A stretch of 64,000 nucleotides of DNA from Pseudodesulfovibrio sp. (GTDB lineage: Bacteria; Desulfobacterota; Desulfovibrionia; Desulfovibrionales; Desulfovibrionaceae), in assembly GCA_016744135.1 (NCBI GenBank), contig JADGEX010000001.1, positions 1,747,029 to 1,811,028 of the forward strand, written 5' to 3'. Every line of letters starts with the position of its first letter. Positions within the stretch are counted from its first letter, which is position 1. Made by a program: the position numbers and the translations under genes. Under the pieces are notes generated by a model. It ran no database searches, had not been told where the DNA came from, and saw only the letters and a list, made by a program, of their open reading frames with translations. This document shows, in pieces, positions 43,938 to 53,343 of the stretch.

Positions 43938-45125
43938 TCAATCATCAGACTCTGCCGGTTTTTTCCTGAATCCCAATAGTTCCACACGGGTAACGGCCTT
44001 TCCACCAAACTTGCGGCGCACTTCATCCACTGCCTTATCCAATTCGCTGGTAGCCTCTGCCTCATGTGGTGATTCTTCAAAAAGAGTCACCTGCCGCGTC
44101 CTTGAATCGAAGTTGGAAACCCCTACACCGATAAGCCGGACTGCTCGACGCAACTGCAATTGTTCCAACAATTCACAGACTGTCTCGAAAATAACGGCAG
44201 TTTCATCTGTTCGACCTCCAAGACTCTTTGACCGCGTGATCTGCTTGAAGTCGGCATATTTAATCTTGAGCGTGACAGTCCGCCCCTTGTATTCATGCCG
44301 TCGCAGGTCGGCCCCCACGCGTTCCGACTGGGTTAACAACCACTTTCTGAGGATTTTTCTATCTGTCGTATCCTCATGAAATGTGTTTTCCGCACTGCAA
44401 CTCTTGGCCCCGGAAGACTCCATAACCGGATTGGGATCTATACCGCGCGCGCGATCATGCAATGCGCCGCCATATTTGCCAAGCCTTTCCTCCCAAAAAT
44501 CACGTGGCTTAAGCAAAACATCACCACAGGTCCGCACGCCAAGGCGTTTCAATATCTCCACCAATTTCTTCCCCACACCGGGAATCTTCTTCACCGGCAG
44601 GGTTTGCAAAAAGGCAGAGGCCTCGTCATGTCGTATGATATAAATACCATTGGGCTTATCCATATCCGAAGCAATCTTCGCCAAAAAGCGGACAGGAGCC
44701 GCTCCAACGGAACACGTCAATCCCGTGACTTCCACCATACGGGCCTTGATTCTGCGACACACCTCTTCAATGGGACCAAAAAGACGTTCGAGACCGGTTC
44801 CGTCCAGATAGGCTTCATCCACGCTTGCCTGCTCTACCGTAGGGGAAAACTCCCGCAACACGCCCATGGCCTGCCGTGAAATTTCCTTGTAACGCTTCAT
44901 ACGTCCCGGCACGAGAATAATATTCGGACACAATTGCCGAGCCTTGACCACACTCATGGCCGAGTACACGCCAAAAGCCCGCACTTCATAGCTGGCAGCG
45001 GATACAACGCTTCGATCCGAAGTGCCGCCCACAGCCACAGGCTTACCGCGCAACTCAGGATTATCGAGTTGCTCCACTGACGCGAAAAAAGCATCCATAT
45101 CTATGTGGAGTATCCAATTCTGCAT
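43938..45125 (-). CDS. dinB: DNA polymerase IV (Y-family)
   Basis: 395 residues. Palm catalytic motifs LHIDMDAFFASVEQ and QASVDEAYLD hold the metal Asp/Glu residues; then the thumb (KKIPGVGKKLVEILKRLGV) and little-finger domain. It performs translesion synthesis. I see no beta-clamp motif with certainty. A weak ribosome-binding site precedes ATG 45125. No LexA box was identified upstream. Confidence 0.95.
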   Translation of the reverse strand: MQNWILHIDMDAFFASVEQLDNPELRGKPVAVGGTSDRSVVSAASYEVRAFGVYSAMSVVKARQLCPNIILVPGRMKRYKEISRQAMGVLREFSPTVEQASVDEAYLDGTGLERLFGPIEEVCRRIKARMVEVTGLTCSVGAAPVRFLAKIASDMDKPNGIYIIRHDEASAFLQTLPVKKIPGVGKKLVEILKRLGVRTCGDVLLKPRDFWEERLGKYGGALHDRARGIDPNPVMESSGAKSCSAENTFHEDTTDRKILRKWLLTQSERVGADLRRHEYKGRTVTLKIKYADFKQITRSKSLGGRTDETAVIFETVCELLEQLQLRRAVRLIGVGVSNFDSRTRQVTLFEESPHEAEATSELDKAVDEVRRKFGGKAVTRVELLGFRKKPAESDD

Positions 45126-45159
45126 CCAATAAATATCTCAGAAAAGGTTAGATCAAAAA

Positions 45160-46563
45160 TTAATTCTGTCCGGCCCGGGCAAAGACCTGTTTGCACTCTT
45201 CCACAAAATTTCGCGCCATATCAGGGTTGCTCCCAAAATGCATATGAACATAGGAGCCAAGTGTATTGCCCACCTGAAAACCCTCAGGGGTGTCGATGGG
45301 ACCTTTGCGCCCGGTCATGGAATAAATGGAAAGCAATGATTGCATGCCGGGGTCATCCTGAATGGAAGAATAATGAAATTCATGACCACGAGCACAAGTA
45401 CCGGCAGGGCCAAGTACAGTATCCGCCTGAGCAGTCACTTCCCGATAGCCCAATGCGCGAAACTTTTCGAACATTTCCGCTCGAATGGGGAATACCCCGG
45501 ACATGGCATACCGCCCCCGTCCGGTGATGATGTCATTCATCAGATACATGAACCCACCGCACTCGGCATAGACAGGACGACCGGATTCACAAAATTCCTT
45601 GATCTCCCGACGAAGCTTGTTGTTCTGCCCCAATTCAAAGACATACAACTCAGGATACCCGCCACCGAGGTACAGGCCATCCAATTGCTCAGGCAATCGT
45701 GTATCCTCAAGCGGTGAAAACTCTATCAACCGTGCTCCGGCCTCACGCAGGAGTCGCAAATTTTCTTCGTAATAAAAGCAAAAGGCATTATCCCGAGCCA
45801 GACCAATGGTCACACTTGGCAATTGCGGCACAGGCTCAAACGGTGGCACGACCTCGATATCAGGCAGGGCGTCCAGCAGGGAATCCAAATTCAGCCCAGT
45901 CTCCACCCAATCGGCCAGCCGTTGATAACGACTCATATCCGGGCCTTCCTGATCTGGGGTGACAAGCCCGAGATGACGCGATGGTGTTGCGATGGCTTCA
46001 TCACGTTTCAGACAGCCAAGCACTGGAACATCCGGTACCAATGACATGGCTTCATGAAGCAATTCACAGTGAGAATCGCTGCCCACACGGTTGAAGATGA
46101 CCCCGGCAATATTTACATCGGGATCAAATCCGGCATACCCGGAAACCAATGCAGCCGCAGATCTGGCCATGGATCGTGCATCCACAACCAAAATGACGGG
46201 CAACCCGAGATTCTTGGACATCTGCGCCGTGGACCCATGATCAGCAGTACCGGAAATACCGTCGAATAACCCCATGACGCCTTCGATGATAGCCACGTCG
46301 CACTCTGCGCCATATCGATTAAAAATATCAGTATTGGTCGACTCACTGAGCATCCAACCATCCAGATTATGACTGGGTACAGGCTCTCCGTTTCGGGCAC
46401 AGGCCAACGCATGATGGCCGGGATCAATAAAATCTGGACCACATTTGAAGGGCTGTACGGCCACCCCTTTACGCGCAAGTGACGCCATCAGACCAAGCGA
46501 AATCGAGGTCTTGCCGCATCCACTGTGCGTTCCGGCAACAATAAAGGCCTTGAGAGTGCTCAT
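45160..46563 (-). CDS. cobB: Cobyrinate a,c-diamide synthase
   Basis: 467 residues. N-terminal P-loop GTHSGCGKTSISLGL (dethiobiotin synthetase-like domain) and C-terminal glutaminase with YAECGGFMYLMN, the Cys nucleophile. FNRVGSDSH and GYREV are family blocks. It amidates the a and c side chains of (cob)yrinate using glutamine and ATP; in anaerobes it is CbiA. It starts with ATG 46563 and AAGGAC upstream. It lies 34 bases upstream of dinB on the same strand. Hydrogenobyrinate versus cobyrinate use cannot be told. Confidence 0.93.
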   Translation of the reverse strand: MSTLKAFIVAGTHSGCGKTSISLGLMASLARKGVAVQPFKCGPDFIDPGHHALACARNGEPVPSHNLDGWMLSESTNTDIFNRYGAECDVAIIEGVMGLFDGISGTADHGSTAQMSKNLGLPVILVVDARSMARSAAALVSGYAGFDPDVNIAGVIFNRVGSDSHCELLHEAMSLVPDVPVLGCLKRDEAIATPSRHLGLVTPDQEGPDMSRYQRLADWVETGLNLDSLLDALPDIEVVPPFEPVPQLPSVTIGLARDNAFCFYYEENLRLLREAGARLIEFSPLEDTRLPEQLDGLYLGGGYPELYVFELGQNNKLRREIKEFCESGRPVYAECGGFMYLMNDIITGRGRYAMSGVFPIRAEMFEKFRALGYREVTAQADTVLGPAGTCARGHEFHYSSIQDDPGMQSLLSIYSMTGRKGPIDTPEGFQVGNTLGSYVHMHFGSNPDMARNFVEECKQVFARAGQN

Positions 46564-46616
46564 TCGTGTCCTTTGTCCACTATACTATCCGCAAAAACCA
46601 TCAACAGAATCACCGT

Positions 46617-47348
46617 CTAAATCAATCCCTTGTTCGTCAGGTAATCCAGCATCTTCTTGCCTTCAGGGTGGGTCGGATCAAGCGCCAAGCACCGAGACAC
46701 GGCCTCGCCGCACTTGGCCCAATCCTTGCGATCAAAATGGGCACGCGCCAGATTGTACCAAAGGTTCTCGTCATTATCGGCGAGATCAATCGCACGTTTA
46801 TAGTAATCAACAGCCTGCCCGGTTAGCTTCTTTTTTCTCAAGGCTATGCCATACTCGTTAAACAGATGCTTGTGATCCTCACTAAACGCTGACTCAATCC
46901 TGATGATTCTGTCAAAAACTTTTCTGGCCTTATCGTCCTCATCCCGGGCCAACAGACAAAGTCCGATACCAAAGTTAGCCCGTACGTTCTGTTCATCCAA
47001 ATTAAGCGCATTGGCATATTCGTATTCCGCAGTAAAATTTTCTCCGCGTTTACGAAACTTGTCACCACGGGCCACGGATTTCTGGACTTTACGTAAATTT
47101 CCGACAACTTCCTTGAAGAGTTGCGGCATGGGCAGATAATCAGCCAGTAACTGATCTTTGGTTACCTCCTCCACTTCACCGAACGGCACATTCTTATTGT
47201 TCAACCCTTGGAGTTCGATCATATCATCTTCTACCTCACGGGCGTAGTACAAGGCAGTCTGATTGACTCGTCGGGCAGTCGTGCCGGTGCCAATTTTGGC
47301 CATCCGTTCAATAGAAAAAACACCCTCGATAGGGCTGACTGGAATCAT
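46617..47348 (-). CDS. TPR-repeat protein
   Basis: 243 residues. The C-terminal half has about three tetratricopeptide repeats (AEYEYANALNLDEQNVRANFGIGLCLL, LFNEYGIALRKKKLTGQAV, LWYNLARAHFDRKDWAKCGEAVSRC) that usually mediate protein-protein contacts. The N-terminal ~85 residues are not recognised (MIPVSPIEGVFSIERMAK...). No signal peptide. The ribosome-binding site is weak, and ATG codon 16 is an alternative start. It precedes cobB after 53 bases. Confidence 0.72.
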   Translation of the reverse strand: MIPVSPIEGVFSIERMAKIGTGTTARRVNQTALYYAREVEDDMIELQGLNNKNVPFGEVEEVTKDQLLADYLPMPQLFKEVVGNLRKVQKSVARGDKFRKRGENFTAEYEYANALNLDEQNVRANFGIGLCLLARDEDDKARKVFDRIIRIESAFSEDHKHLFNEYGIALRKKKLTGQAVDYYKRAIDLADNDENLWYNLARAHFDRKDWAKCGEAVSRCLALDPTHPEGKKMLDYLTNKGLI

Positions 47349-47423
47349 ATTTTTTTATCCGTTATTTCGTTGAAGTTTCCGCCAGTCCCTTAAAACCGGC
47401 GAGTCTGAGCATAATACACATCT

Positions 47424-48794
47424 TCAGCGTTGTTGAGAAGCCTGCTCCTTGAGCATTTCCTCAAGAGAAGGCGCACTGCGCAAAACAAGATAACCGGCAA
47501 TTCCGGCAATAACAGAAGCCCCGAGAATGGCTGTCTTGGCCCCAGTCAACATGGCTGGAGAATCTCCAAAGGCCAATGTCGCAATGAACAGTGACATAGT
47601 GAAACCAATACCACCAAGCATCCCCGCGCCAATGAAATGTTTAAGGTGAATTCCGCGTGGGACTCCCCCGGACAACTTGAAAATCAGCAGCACAGCAAGG
47701 ACAATGCCGATGGGTTTCCCCAGTACCAACCCAAAGGAGGTTCCAAGAGCTACCTTGCTCGAAAGCACTACCCCCATATCTCCACCGAGCATCACGCCAG
47801 CATTGGCCAGTGCAAAAATAGGCATGATGGCATAATCAACCAAAGGGTGCAGCCCGTGTTCCAACCGCTGCAACGGAGTCTGAGCACGGGAAGATATATA
47901 CTGCATGGACAGCAAGGCTGACTGCATGGCCGAATTGGTCAACACCGAGGCTCCCGGACGAACCGAGGCTTTATAATCATCAAGAATGCCAGTAGCATTG
48001 TAGGAGAAAGCCGCAGCATCACACTTGGTTCGAGCCGGAATCATAAACGCCATAAGTACGCCAGCAACCGTAGAGTGGACGCCTGATTTGAGGACCGTCA
48101 ACCAAACAAGTATTCCCACTGCGGCATAAAAAGCGGGGGAACGGATGCCCATCCGGTTCCCAGCAAAAGCAACGAGTAGGAACGCCCCGGCTGCCAAAAG
48201 AAGCCAGAAAGAAATATCGGAGGTATAAAAGAGCGCAATAACCAGAATACCACCCAAATCATCAACAATAGCCACGGCGGTCAAAAAGATTTTGATCTGA
48301 TAAGGAATCCGATCGCCCAACAGACTGAGGATTCCGAGAGCAAAAGCAATATCCGTGGCCATTGGAATAGCCCATCCACTCGCAGAGTCAGTACCCCAGT
48401 TAATTATTACATAGATGGAAGCAGGAACAATCATGCCCCCGATAGCAGCGGCAATAGGAAGGACAGCCTGACTGCGGGTCGACAATTCGCCCACCATAAA
48501 TTCACGCTTGATTTCTAGACCGACCACGAAAAAGAACAGGGCCATAAGCCCATCGTTGACCCACAAGATGACTGGTTTGGACAAAGAAGCGTGACCGAAG
48601 CCAACAGTAAACTTGGTATTCCAAAGGGCGACATAGGTATCAGCCCATGGAGAATTGGCCCAAAGAAGAGCTACTGCGGCGCAAATGATGAGCAGTATGC
48701 CACCCGTCGCCTTGGACTTAAAGAACTCCTGGAACGGCAAAAGGACCTGTTCGATGGGTTCCAATCCACAAACCATGAGTTCTTTGATAGCCAT
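47424..48794 (-). CDS. nhaA: Na+/H+ antiporter NhaA
   Basis: 456 residues with eleven to twelve hydrophobic helices. Conserved blocks: GLEIKREFMVGEL, the paired acidic residues in AIVDDLGGILVIALFY (Asp-Asp essential in NhaA), PMATDIAFALG and GAGMLGGIGFTMSLFI. It exchanges sodium for protons across the inner membrane, controlling Na+ and pH, and could supply the sodium gradient used by TRAP transport. GGAGAA precedes ATG 48794. Slightly longer than the E. coli protein. Confidence 0.95.
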   Translation of the reverse strand: MAIKELMVCGLEPIEQVLLPFQEFFKSKATGGILLIICAAVALLWANSPWADTYVALWNTKFTVGFGHASLSKPVILWVNDGLMALFFFVVGLEIKREFMVGELSTRSQAVLPIAAAIGGMIVPASIYVIINWGTDSASGWAIPMATDIAFALGILSLLGDRIPYQIKIFLTAVAIVDDLGGILVIALFYTSDISFWLLLAAGAFLLVAFAGNRMGIRSPAFYAAVGILVWLTVLKSGVHSTVAGVLMAFMIPARTKCDAAAFSYNATGILDDYKASVRPGASVLTNSAMQSALLSMQYISSRAQTPLQRLEHGLHPLVDYAIMPIFALANAGVMLGGDMGVVLSSKVALGTSFGLVLGKPIGIVLAVLLIFKLSGGVPRGIHLKHFIGAGMLGGIGFTMSLFIATLAFGDSPAMLTGAKTAILGASVIAGIAGYLVLRSAPSLEEMLKEQASQQR

Positions 48795-48829
48795 GGTTCA
48801 GCTTCTCCCTTTGAAAGTTATCGCCCCAA

Positions 48830-51403
48830 TCAGGTTCCTGTTCCACTTGCCAGCAGTTTGTCCACTTCTCCCACGGTCATGGGTTTGTAGAAGAAATATC
48901 CCTGGACAAATTTGCACCCTTCATTTTCCAGAAACTCCAACTGCCCGGAAGTTTCCACTCCCTCTGCAACGATCTTAAGCCCAAGGGACTCTCCAAGAGA
49001 GAAAACAGTTCGCACAATGGCCTGACTATCCGCGTCAGTTTCCACGTCGATCACAAAACTCCGATCCACCTTGACCACATCAATGGGGAACCTTTGCAGA
49101 TAGGACAGGGAAGAATAGCCTGTTCCAAAGTCGTCAATGCAAATCCTGACACCGATGTCCTTCAAATGCTGAAGCATCTCTTCGGCAAGGGCCGGATTAT
49201 CCATGAGAGCGGATTCAGTAATTTCAATATTAAGGGAGTCCGATCCCAACCCAGAATCTTCCAAGGCACGGGCAACTTGTCCCCCCAGCATGGAATGACC
49301 AAAATGTTTCCCTGAAATATTAATATTGATGGTCAACTCGCTGCCGGACTTGACTCCAAGAACGGTCTGCCATCGCTTGACCTGCGCGCAGGCCTCCTCA
49401 AGGACAAGATTGTCGATCGAGTAGATTAGCCCTGTATCCTCGGCCAAAGAAATAAAATCGACAGGCCCAATGATACCGTGTTCCGGATGCTTCCAGCGAA
49501 CCAACGCCTCAAAACCGCAAACCCTACGCGTATCGAGCCGAACGATGGGCTGGTAGTACACCTCAAATTCACGCAAATCCACGGCACGGCGCAGATCCGT
49601 CTCCAGTTCCATCAACTGCAATGCCTGATCGTGCATCTTACGGTTAAACACCTTGAACCGGGATTTGCCCAACTCCTTGGCGCGGTACATGGCTGTATCA
49701 GCGTCACGCAGTAAGGCCTCAGGACGATCATAGCCATCAGTCTTGAGTACAATTCCGAGGGATGCCGAGGTAAAGACTTCATTGCCACCGATATTAAACG
49801 GCTGTCGCACCCCTTCAAGAATACGCCGAGCAATGGCGATGGCGTCTTTGGGAGCGGAAATTTCTTCCTGCAAAATAGCAAATTCATCACCACCGAATCG
49901 AGCAATAGTATCCACGGACCGACCACAACTTTCCAAGACACGGGCAACGCCGCGCAAAAGCTCATCACCCGCATCATGCCCCAAGGAATCGTTAACCACT
50001 TTGAAACGGTCAAGATCCATATATAGGACCGCAAACATATGTTTACGACGACGGGAACGTTCCATAGCCATCCGCAGGTGATCCAAAAACAAGGCGCGGT
50101 TGGGCAACCCCGTCAGCGGATCGTGGAAAGCCTGCCGCTTCAACTGATCTTCAGCCTTCTTGCGCATGGTGATGTCTTCGATAGACCCCTCATAGCAAAT
50201 CAGGTTGCCTTCGTTATCCACAATCTTACGCACATTCTCCGCGATCCAGATAATACGGCCATCGCGCTTACGTACCTTGGAGATGAAATTCTTGATTTCA
50301 TCCTTGTCTTCAAAATTATGTAAAAATTCCTTACGCCGACTCGGGTCCACGTACATCTGCGTACCAATGTCGTAAATGGAGCTCATAAGGTCTTCAGGCG
50401 ACTTGTATCCGAGGATACGGGCAAGAGCCGGATTGGTATCCTGAAAACGACCGCTGGGCGAAGATTGATAAATGCCCTCTACGGCATTCTCAAATATAGC
50501 ACGGTATTTTTTCTCAGCCTTGCGAAGGGCATCTCCGATCACCTTTCTCTCGGCAATTTCGATCTTAAGTTGGGTGTTGGTCCGCATAAGCTCGCCGGTC
50601 CGTTCTTCGACCTTCTGCTTCAAGGCATCACGGGCGTCCTGAAGCTGGTGTGTCTTCTGTCGGACACGATCTTCAAGGTTGCTCACCAGCTCAGATATTT
50701 GCCCGGTCATGGCTTGCATGGCCTTGGCCAACTGCCCCACTTCATCATTGGACTTGATATCTGGGACGTTGGTAAAATCCTTGACCGCGACGCGGCCAGC
50801 GTATTCAGACAACTGCGTCAATGGCTTGGAAATATTCAAAACAAAAATGAACGCCAACAAAACACTGGCCCCGAAAAGAATGAGCATGACCACTTGCTGT
50901 TCGACCACGGCTTCCTGAATATTTCGCAGAATGACCGCCATATCCATGCCGATATGCACATATCCGGCAATACCGGTCAGAATCGGGCTTGTCACATGCA
51001 AAAAATCTTCGCCGTCCAACCGCACGTTACGAATGATATGCTCTTCCTGATTATGCTGAAAAGATGTCTCGGCGACCATGTGAGATACAGCATCTGGCAC
51101 TTCAGGAACAAACGTATGCGCAAGGATTCTTCCCTCTTCATCAGCCACCAAAACATACGAGACGCCTGCGATGGACTGATACTGGTCGATACGGGACTGC
51201 ACCGACCCCGCATCCTGACTCAAAATTGTTGAAATATCAGACTCTGCGACACTCCGGGCCAAAGCAAGGGCTTTTGACTCGTATTCGCGCGTCATTTCAC
51301 GTTTAATCCGATTACTAAACGTCAAAGAAGTCACCACGGCAATCATGCCGAAAACGACGACCATAAAGATCAATGGCTTGATAAAAAGTTTTGGAGCTTT
51401 CAT
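48830..51403 (-). CDS. Membrane GGDEF-EAL protein with periplasmic sensor, HAMP and PAS
   Basis: 857 residues from ATG 51403, overlapping the upstream binding-protein stop by one base (TAATG), so they are translationally coupled. Layout: TM helix, ~130-residue periplasmic sensor, second TM, HAMP, coiled coil, PAS, GGDEF (active site GGDEF at ~504-508 with I-site RSVD five residues before), EAL (ExLxR EALVRW at ~632; NINIS, ITESAL, DDFGTGYSS, VVKVDRSF and EGVE all present). Both catalytic centres look intact, so it can make and break c-di-GMP. The adjacent periplasmic protein may be its ligand receptor. Confidence 0.93.
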   Translation of the reverse strand: MKAPKLFIKPLIFMVVVFGMIAVVTSLTFSNRIKREMTREYESKALALARSVAESDISTILSQDAGSVQSRIDQYQSIAGVSYVLVADEEGRILAHTFVPEVPDAVSHMVAETSFQHNQEEHIIRNVRLDGEDFLHVTSPILTGIAGYVHIGMDMAVILRNIQEAVVEQQVVMLILFGASVLLAFIFVLNISKPLTQLSEYAGRVAVKDFTNVPDIKSNDEVGQLAKAMQAMTGQISELVSNLEDRVRQKTHQLQDARDALKQKVEERTGELMRTNTQLKIEIAERKVIGDALRKAEKKYRAIFENAVEGIYQSSPSGRFQDTNPALARILGYKSPEDLMSSIYDIGTQMYVDPSRRKEFLHNFEDKDEIKNFISKVRKRDGRIIWIAENVRKIVDNEGNLICYEGSIEDITMRKKAEDQLKRQAFHDPLTGLPNRALFLDHLRMAMERSRRRKHMFAVLYMDLDRFKVVNDSLGHDAGDELLRGVARVLESCGRSVDTIARFGGDEFAILQEEISAPKDAIAIARRILEGVRQPFNIGGNEVFTSASLGIVLKTDGYDRPEALLRDADTAMYRAKELGKSRFKVFNRKMHDQALQLMELETDLRRAVDLREFEVYYQPIVRLDTRRVCGFEALVRWKHPEHGIIGPVDFISLAEDTGLIYSIDNLVLEEACAQVKRWQTVLGVKSGSELTININISGKHFGHSMLGGQVARALEDSGLGSDSLNIEITESALMDNPALAEEMLQHLKDIGVRICIDDFGTGYSSLSYLQRFPIDVVKVDRSFVIDVETDADSQAIVRTVFSLGESLGLKIVAEGVETSGQLEFLENEGCKFVQGYFFYKPMTVGEVDKLLASGTGT

Positions 51404-52704
51404 TACCGCCACTGCTCCCAATTTTCAACGGCCTGGAACAGACCGTCAATCACCGTCGTAAAATACACGGCATCCAGTCCTTGATGACCATTCCGACTGA
51501 AATCGGCTTTGACACCAATACCAAGATCAAAGTCCTTGATTGAGGCAAGCACCTCTGGAATCCGCGTCTTCATAGGATCATCCGACATACGCGTGATCAT
51601 TTCACCCAGCACCACACCGTTGAGAAATCCCTCAAAACTCACATAGCTAAACTTTCTTGGCGTATAATCATCATTTTGGGCCACGGGCTCATAGTGATAG
51701 CCATCCATGATCTTACGATACAGCCGCACACCCGGCAGACTCAGATCCGTATAACTCGGTACAACTTGAGAATTAATCAGATTCTTTGTGTAGTCCCTGT
51801 GAACCCGGTTCCCTTCTGTCATCAACAGTTCAAGCATCTTGTCACTGTCAGCAAAAGATAACCCAGCAATGGGCGCCTTATACCCAGCATTCCGTGCATC
51901 ACGAATAAACGCAGCTTGAGAAGCGTAAGTACCAACGACAATAATGGCCTCCGGGTCAGACTCCATCAACAAGGCAACCTCTGAAGAAAAGTCCTGCGAA
52001 AAAGAAGCTCCGCGTCGATAGGCTGCTTCACCGGAAAGAAGGAGACCATGACGCTCAAGGGCCCTGTGCACACCGTCCCAACCAGTTCGTCCATAGGCAT
52101 CGCTCTGATAAAACACCCCAATGCGCTTACGGCCAATCGCGACGAGTCTGTCCACTAGCCCCCGAGTCTCATCAAAATAGGATGCCCGAAGATTGTAAAC
52201 ATACTTACCGAACGGCTCTGTGCGCAGCGGCTGTGCACCGGTAAAAGGGAAGAGCAGAAAAATATTTCTGTCTTCAAATCTCTGAAGCAAGGGAAGAATA
52301 TGCGTGGTGGTCGGCGTTCCCACATAGGAGAAGAGCGCAAAAACATCATCATGATCTATGAAGCGAATCGTGTTCTGAAAACAAGGGGCAGGGTTGTAGC
52401 CATCGTTGGCAGGGATAACCTTGATGGTCCAACCATTTGCTCCGCCTGCCGCGTTGAAATGATCGATATATGCCATGAAACCACGATAAAACTCTATACC
52501 GAGTTCACCGTTGGCACCCGTAAAGGCGGCAGACATGCCAAACGTCAACTCACGCGAAGTATCTGCTCTGGCAGGGACGCATGGAAAGGCCATCCACGCA
52601 AGCAGGAGCAGGGTCATCGCACAACGCCATATGAGAGTCATTTTTAGCACGGACAATTTATGCCATTCATACCAAAAAAGCGCAACCAATCTACCACTTT
52701 TCAT
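51403..52704 (-). CDS. ABC-type amino-acid-like periplasmic binding protein (Peripla_BP_6)
   Basis: About 433 residues (ATG 52641 gives a cleaner signal peptide starting MTLIWRCAMTLL; both starts have weak sites). The mature part starts TSRELTFGMSAAFTGANGELGIE, the branched-chain amino-acid-type binding family, and includes PANDGYNPAPC, LFSYVGTPTTTHILPLL, RKRIGVFYQSDAYGRTGWDGV and IIVVGTYASQAAFIRDARNAG. No permease or ATPase genes follow. Instead it is coupled to the GGDEF-EAL gene, suggesting it senses a ligand for c-di-GMP control. Confidence 0.87.
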   Translation of the reverse strand: MKSGRLVALFWYEWHKLSVLKMTLIWRCAMTLLLLAWMAFPCVPARADTSRELTFGMSAAFTGANGELGIEFYRGFMAYIDHFNAAGGANGWTIKVIPANDGYNPAPCFQNTIRFIDHDDVFALFSYVGTPTTTHILPLLQRFEDRNIFLLFPFTGAQPLRTEPFGKYVYNLRASYFDETRGLVDRLVAIGRKRIGVFYQSDAYGRTGWDGVHRALERHGLLLSGEAAYRRGASFSQDFSSEVALLMESDPEAIIVVGTYASQAAFIRDARNAGYKAPIAGLSFADSDKMLELLMTEGNRVHRDYTKNLINSQVVPSYTDLSLPGVRLYRKIMDGYHYEPVAQNDDYTPRKFSYVSFEGFLNGVVLGEMITRMSDDPMKTRIPEVLASIKDFDLGIGVKADFSRNGHQGLDAVYFTTVIDGLFQAVENWEQWR

Positions 52705-52836
52705 TGGCTAGCACCCAAATGAAAATTCATTCAATACCAACACGCTTCATAGACACCGTCAGAGCCGTGTCATGTATGAACAAAGACCGCATTTCACAAT
52801 GCGCTCAATCAAAAAACATACTTTTTGAATGGGATA

Positions 52837-53316
52837 TTAAAAGGCGTGAACAAACTCACAACTCATGGAGCCATCTTCATCGACTGTCACCAGAGCCAAA
52901 GAACCTGATTCACCTAAAGAGCCGGGATTTAAGAGTTGAACCCCTTCAACAACTGACCAATCCCTGGCATGGGTATGCCCATAGCAAACCAGATCATACT
53001 CAGCTCCAAAGGCCTGAGCCACAGCAACCGGGACTTGTGGACGCGGTCCCCACCCATGGGTGACACCAACAGTCAATGGTCCCAGCTTACGCGATAACAT
53101 AGGCTTGAGCATGTCAGCCAGTTGAGGGTCCCAATCACAATTGCCACGCACACAGATGAAATTTTCATGCTGCATGAAATAGGACCATATCGCGAAAGAA
53201 GTGATGTCACCACAATGCACAAGTACATCGGCAGGGGCAAGCCACGTAGAATACACTTCATCAAGCCAGGCTGGAACCGAGCTCATGTGGGTATCCGAAA
53301 TAACGGCAATCTTCAT
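52837..53316 (-). CDS. Metallophosphoesterase of the YfcE/MJ0936 type
   Basis: 159 residues with the calcineurin-like metal motifs: AVISDTHMSS, VHCGDITS, VRGNCDWD, THGWG and GHTHARDW. Such proteins hydrolyse phosphodiesters in vitro; physiological substrate unknown. It is the last gene after mlaA (28 bases), so it may belong to the Mla operon transcript. No clear ribosome-binding site precedes ATG 53316. Confidence 0.9.
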   Translation of the reverse strand: MKIAVISDTHMSSVPAWLDEVYSTWLAPADVLVHCGDITSFAIWSYFMQHENFICVRGNCDWDPQLADMLKPMLSRKLGPLTVGVTHGWGPRPQVPVAVAQAFGAEYDLVCYGHTHARDWSVVEGVQLLNPGSLGESGSLALVTVDEDGSMSCEFVHAF

Positions 53317-53343
53317 AGAAAAAAGGGATTACGTCAGGAAACG

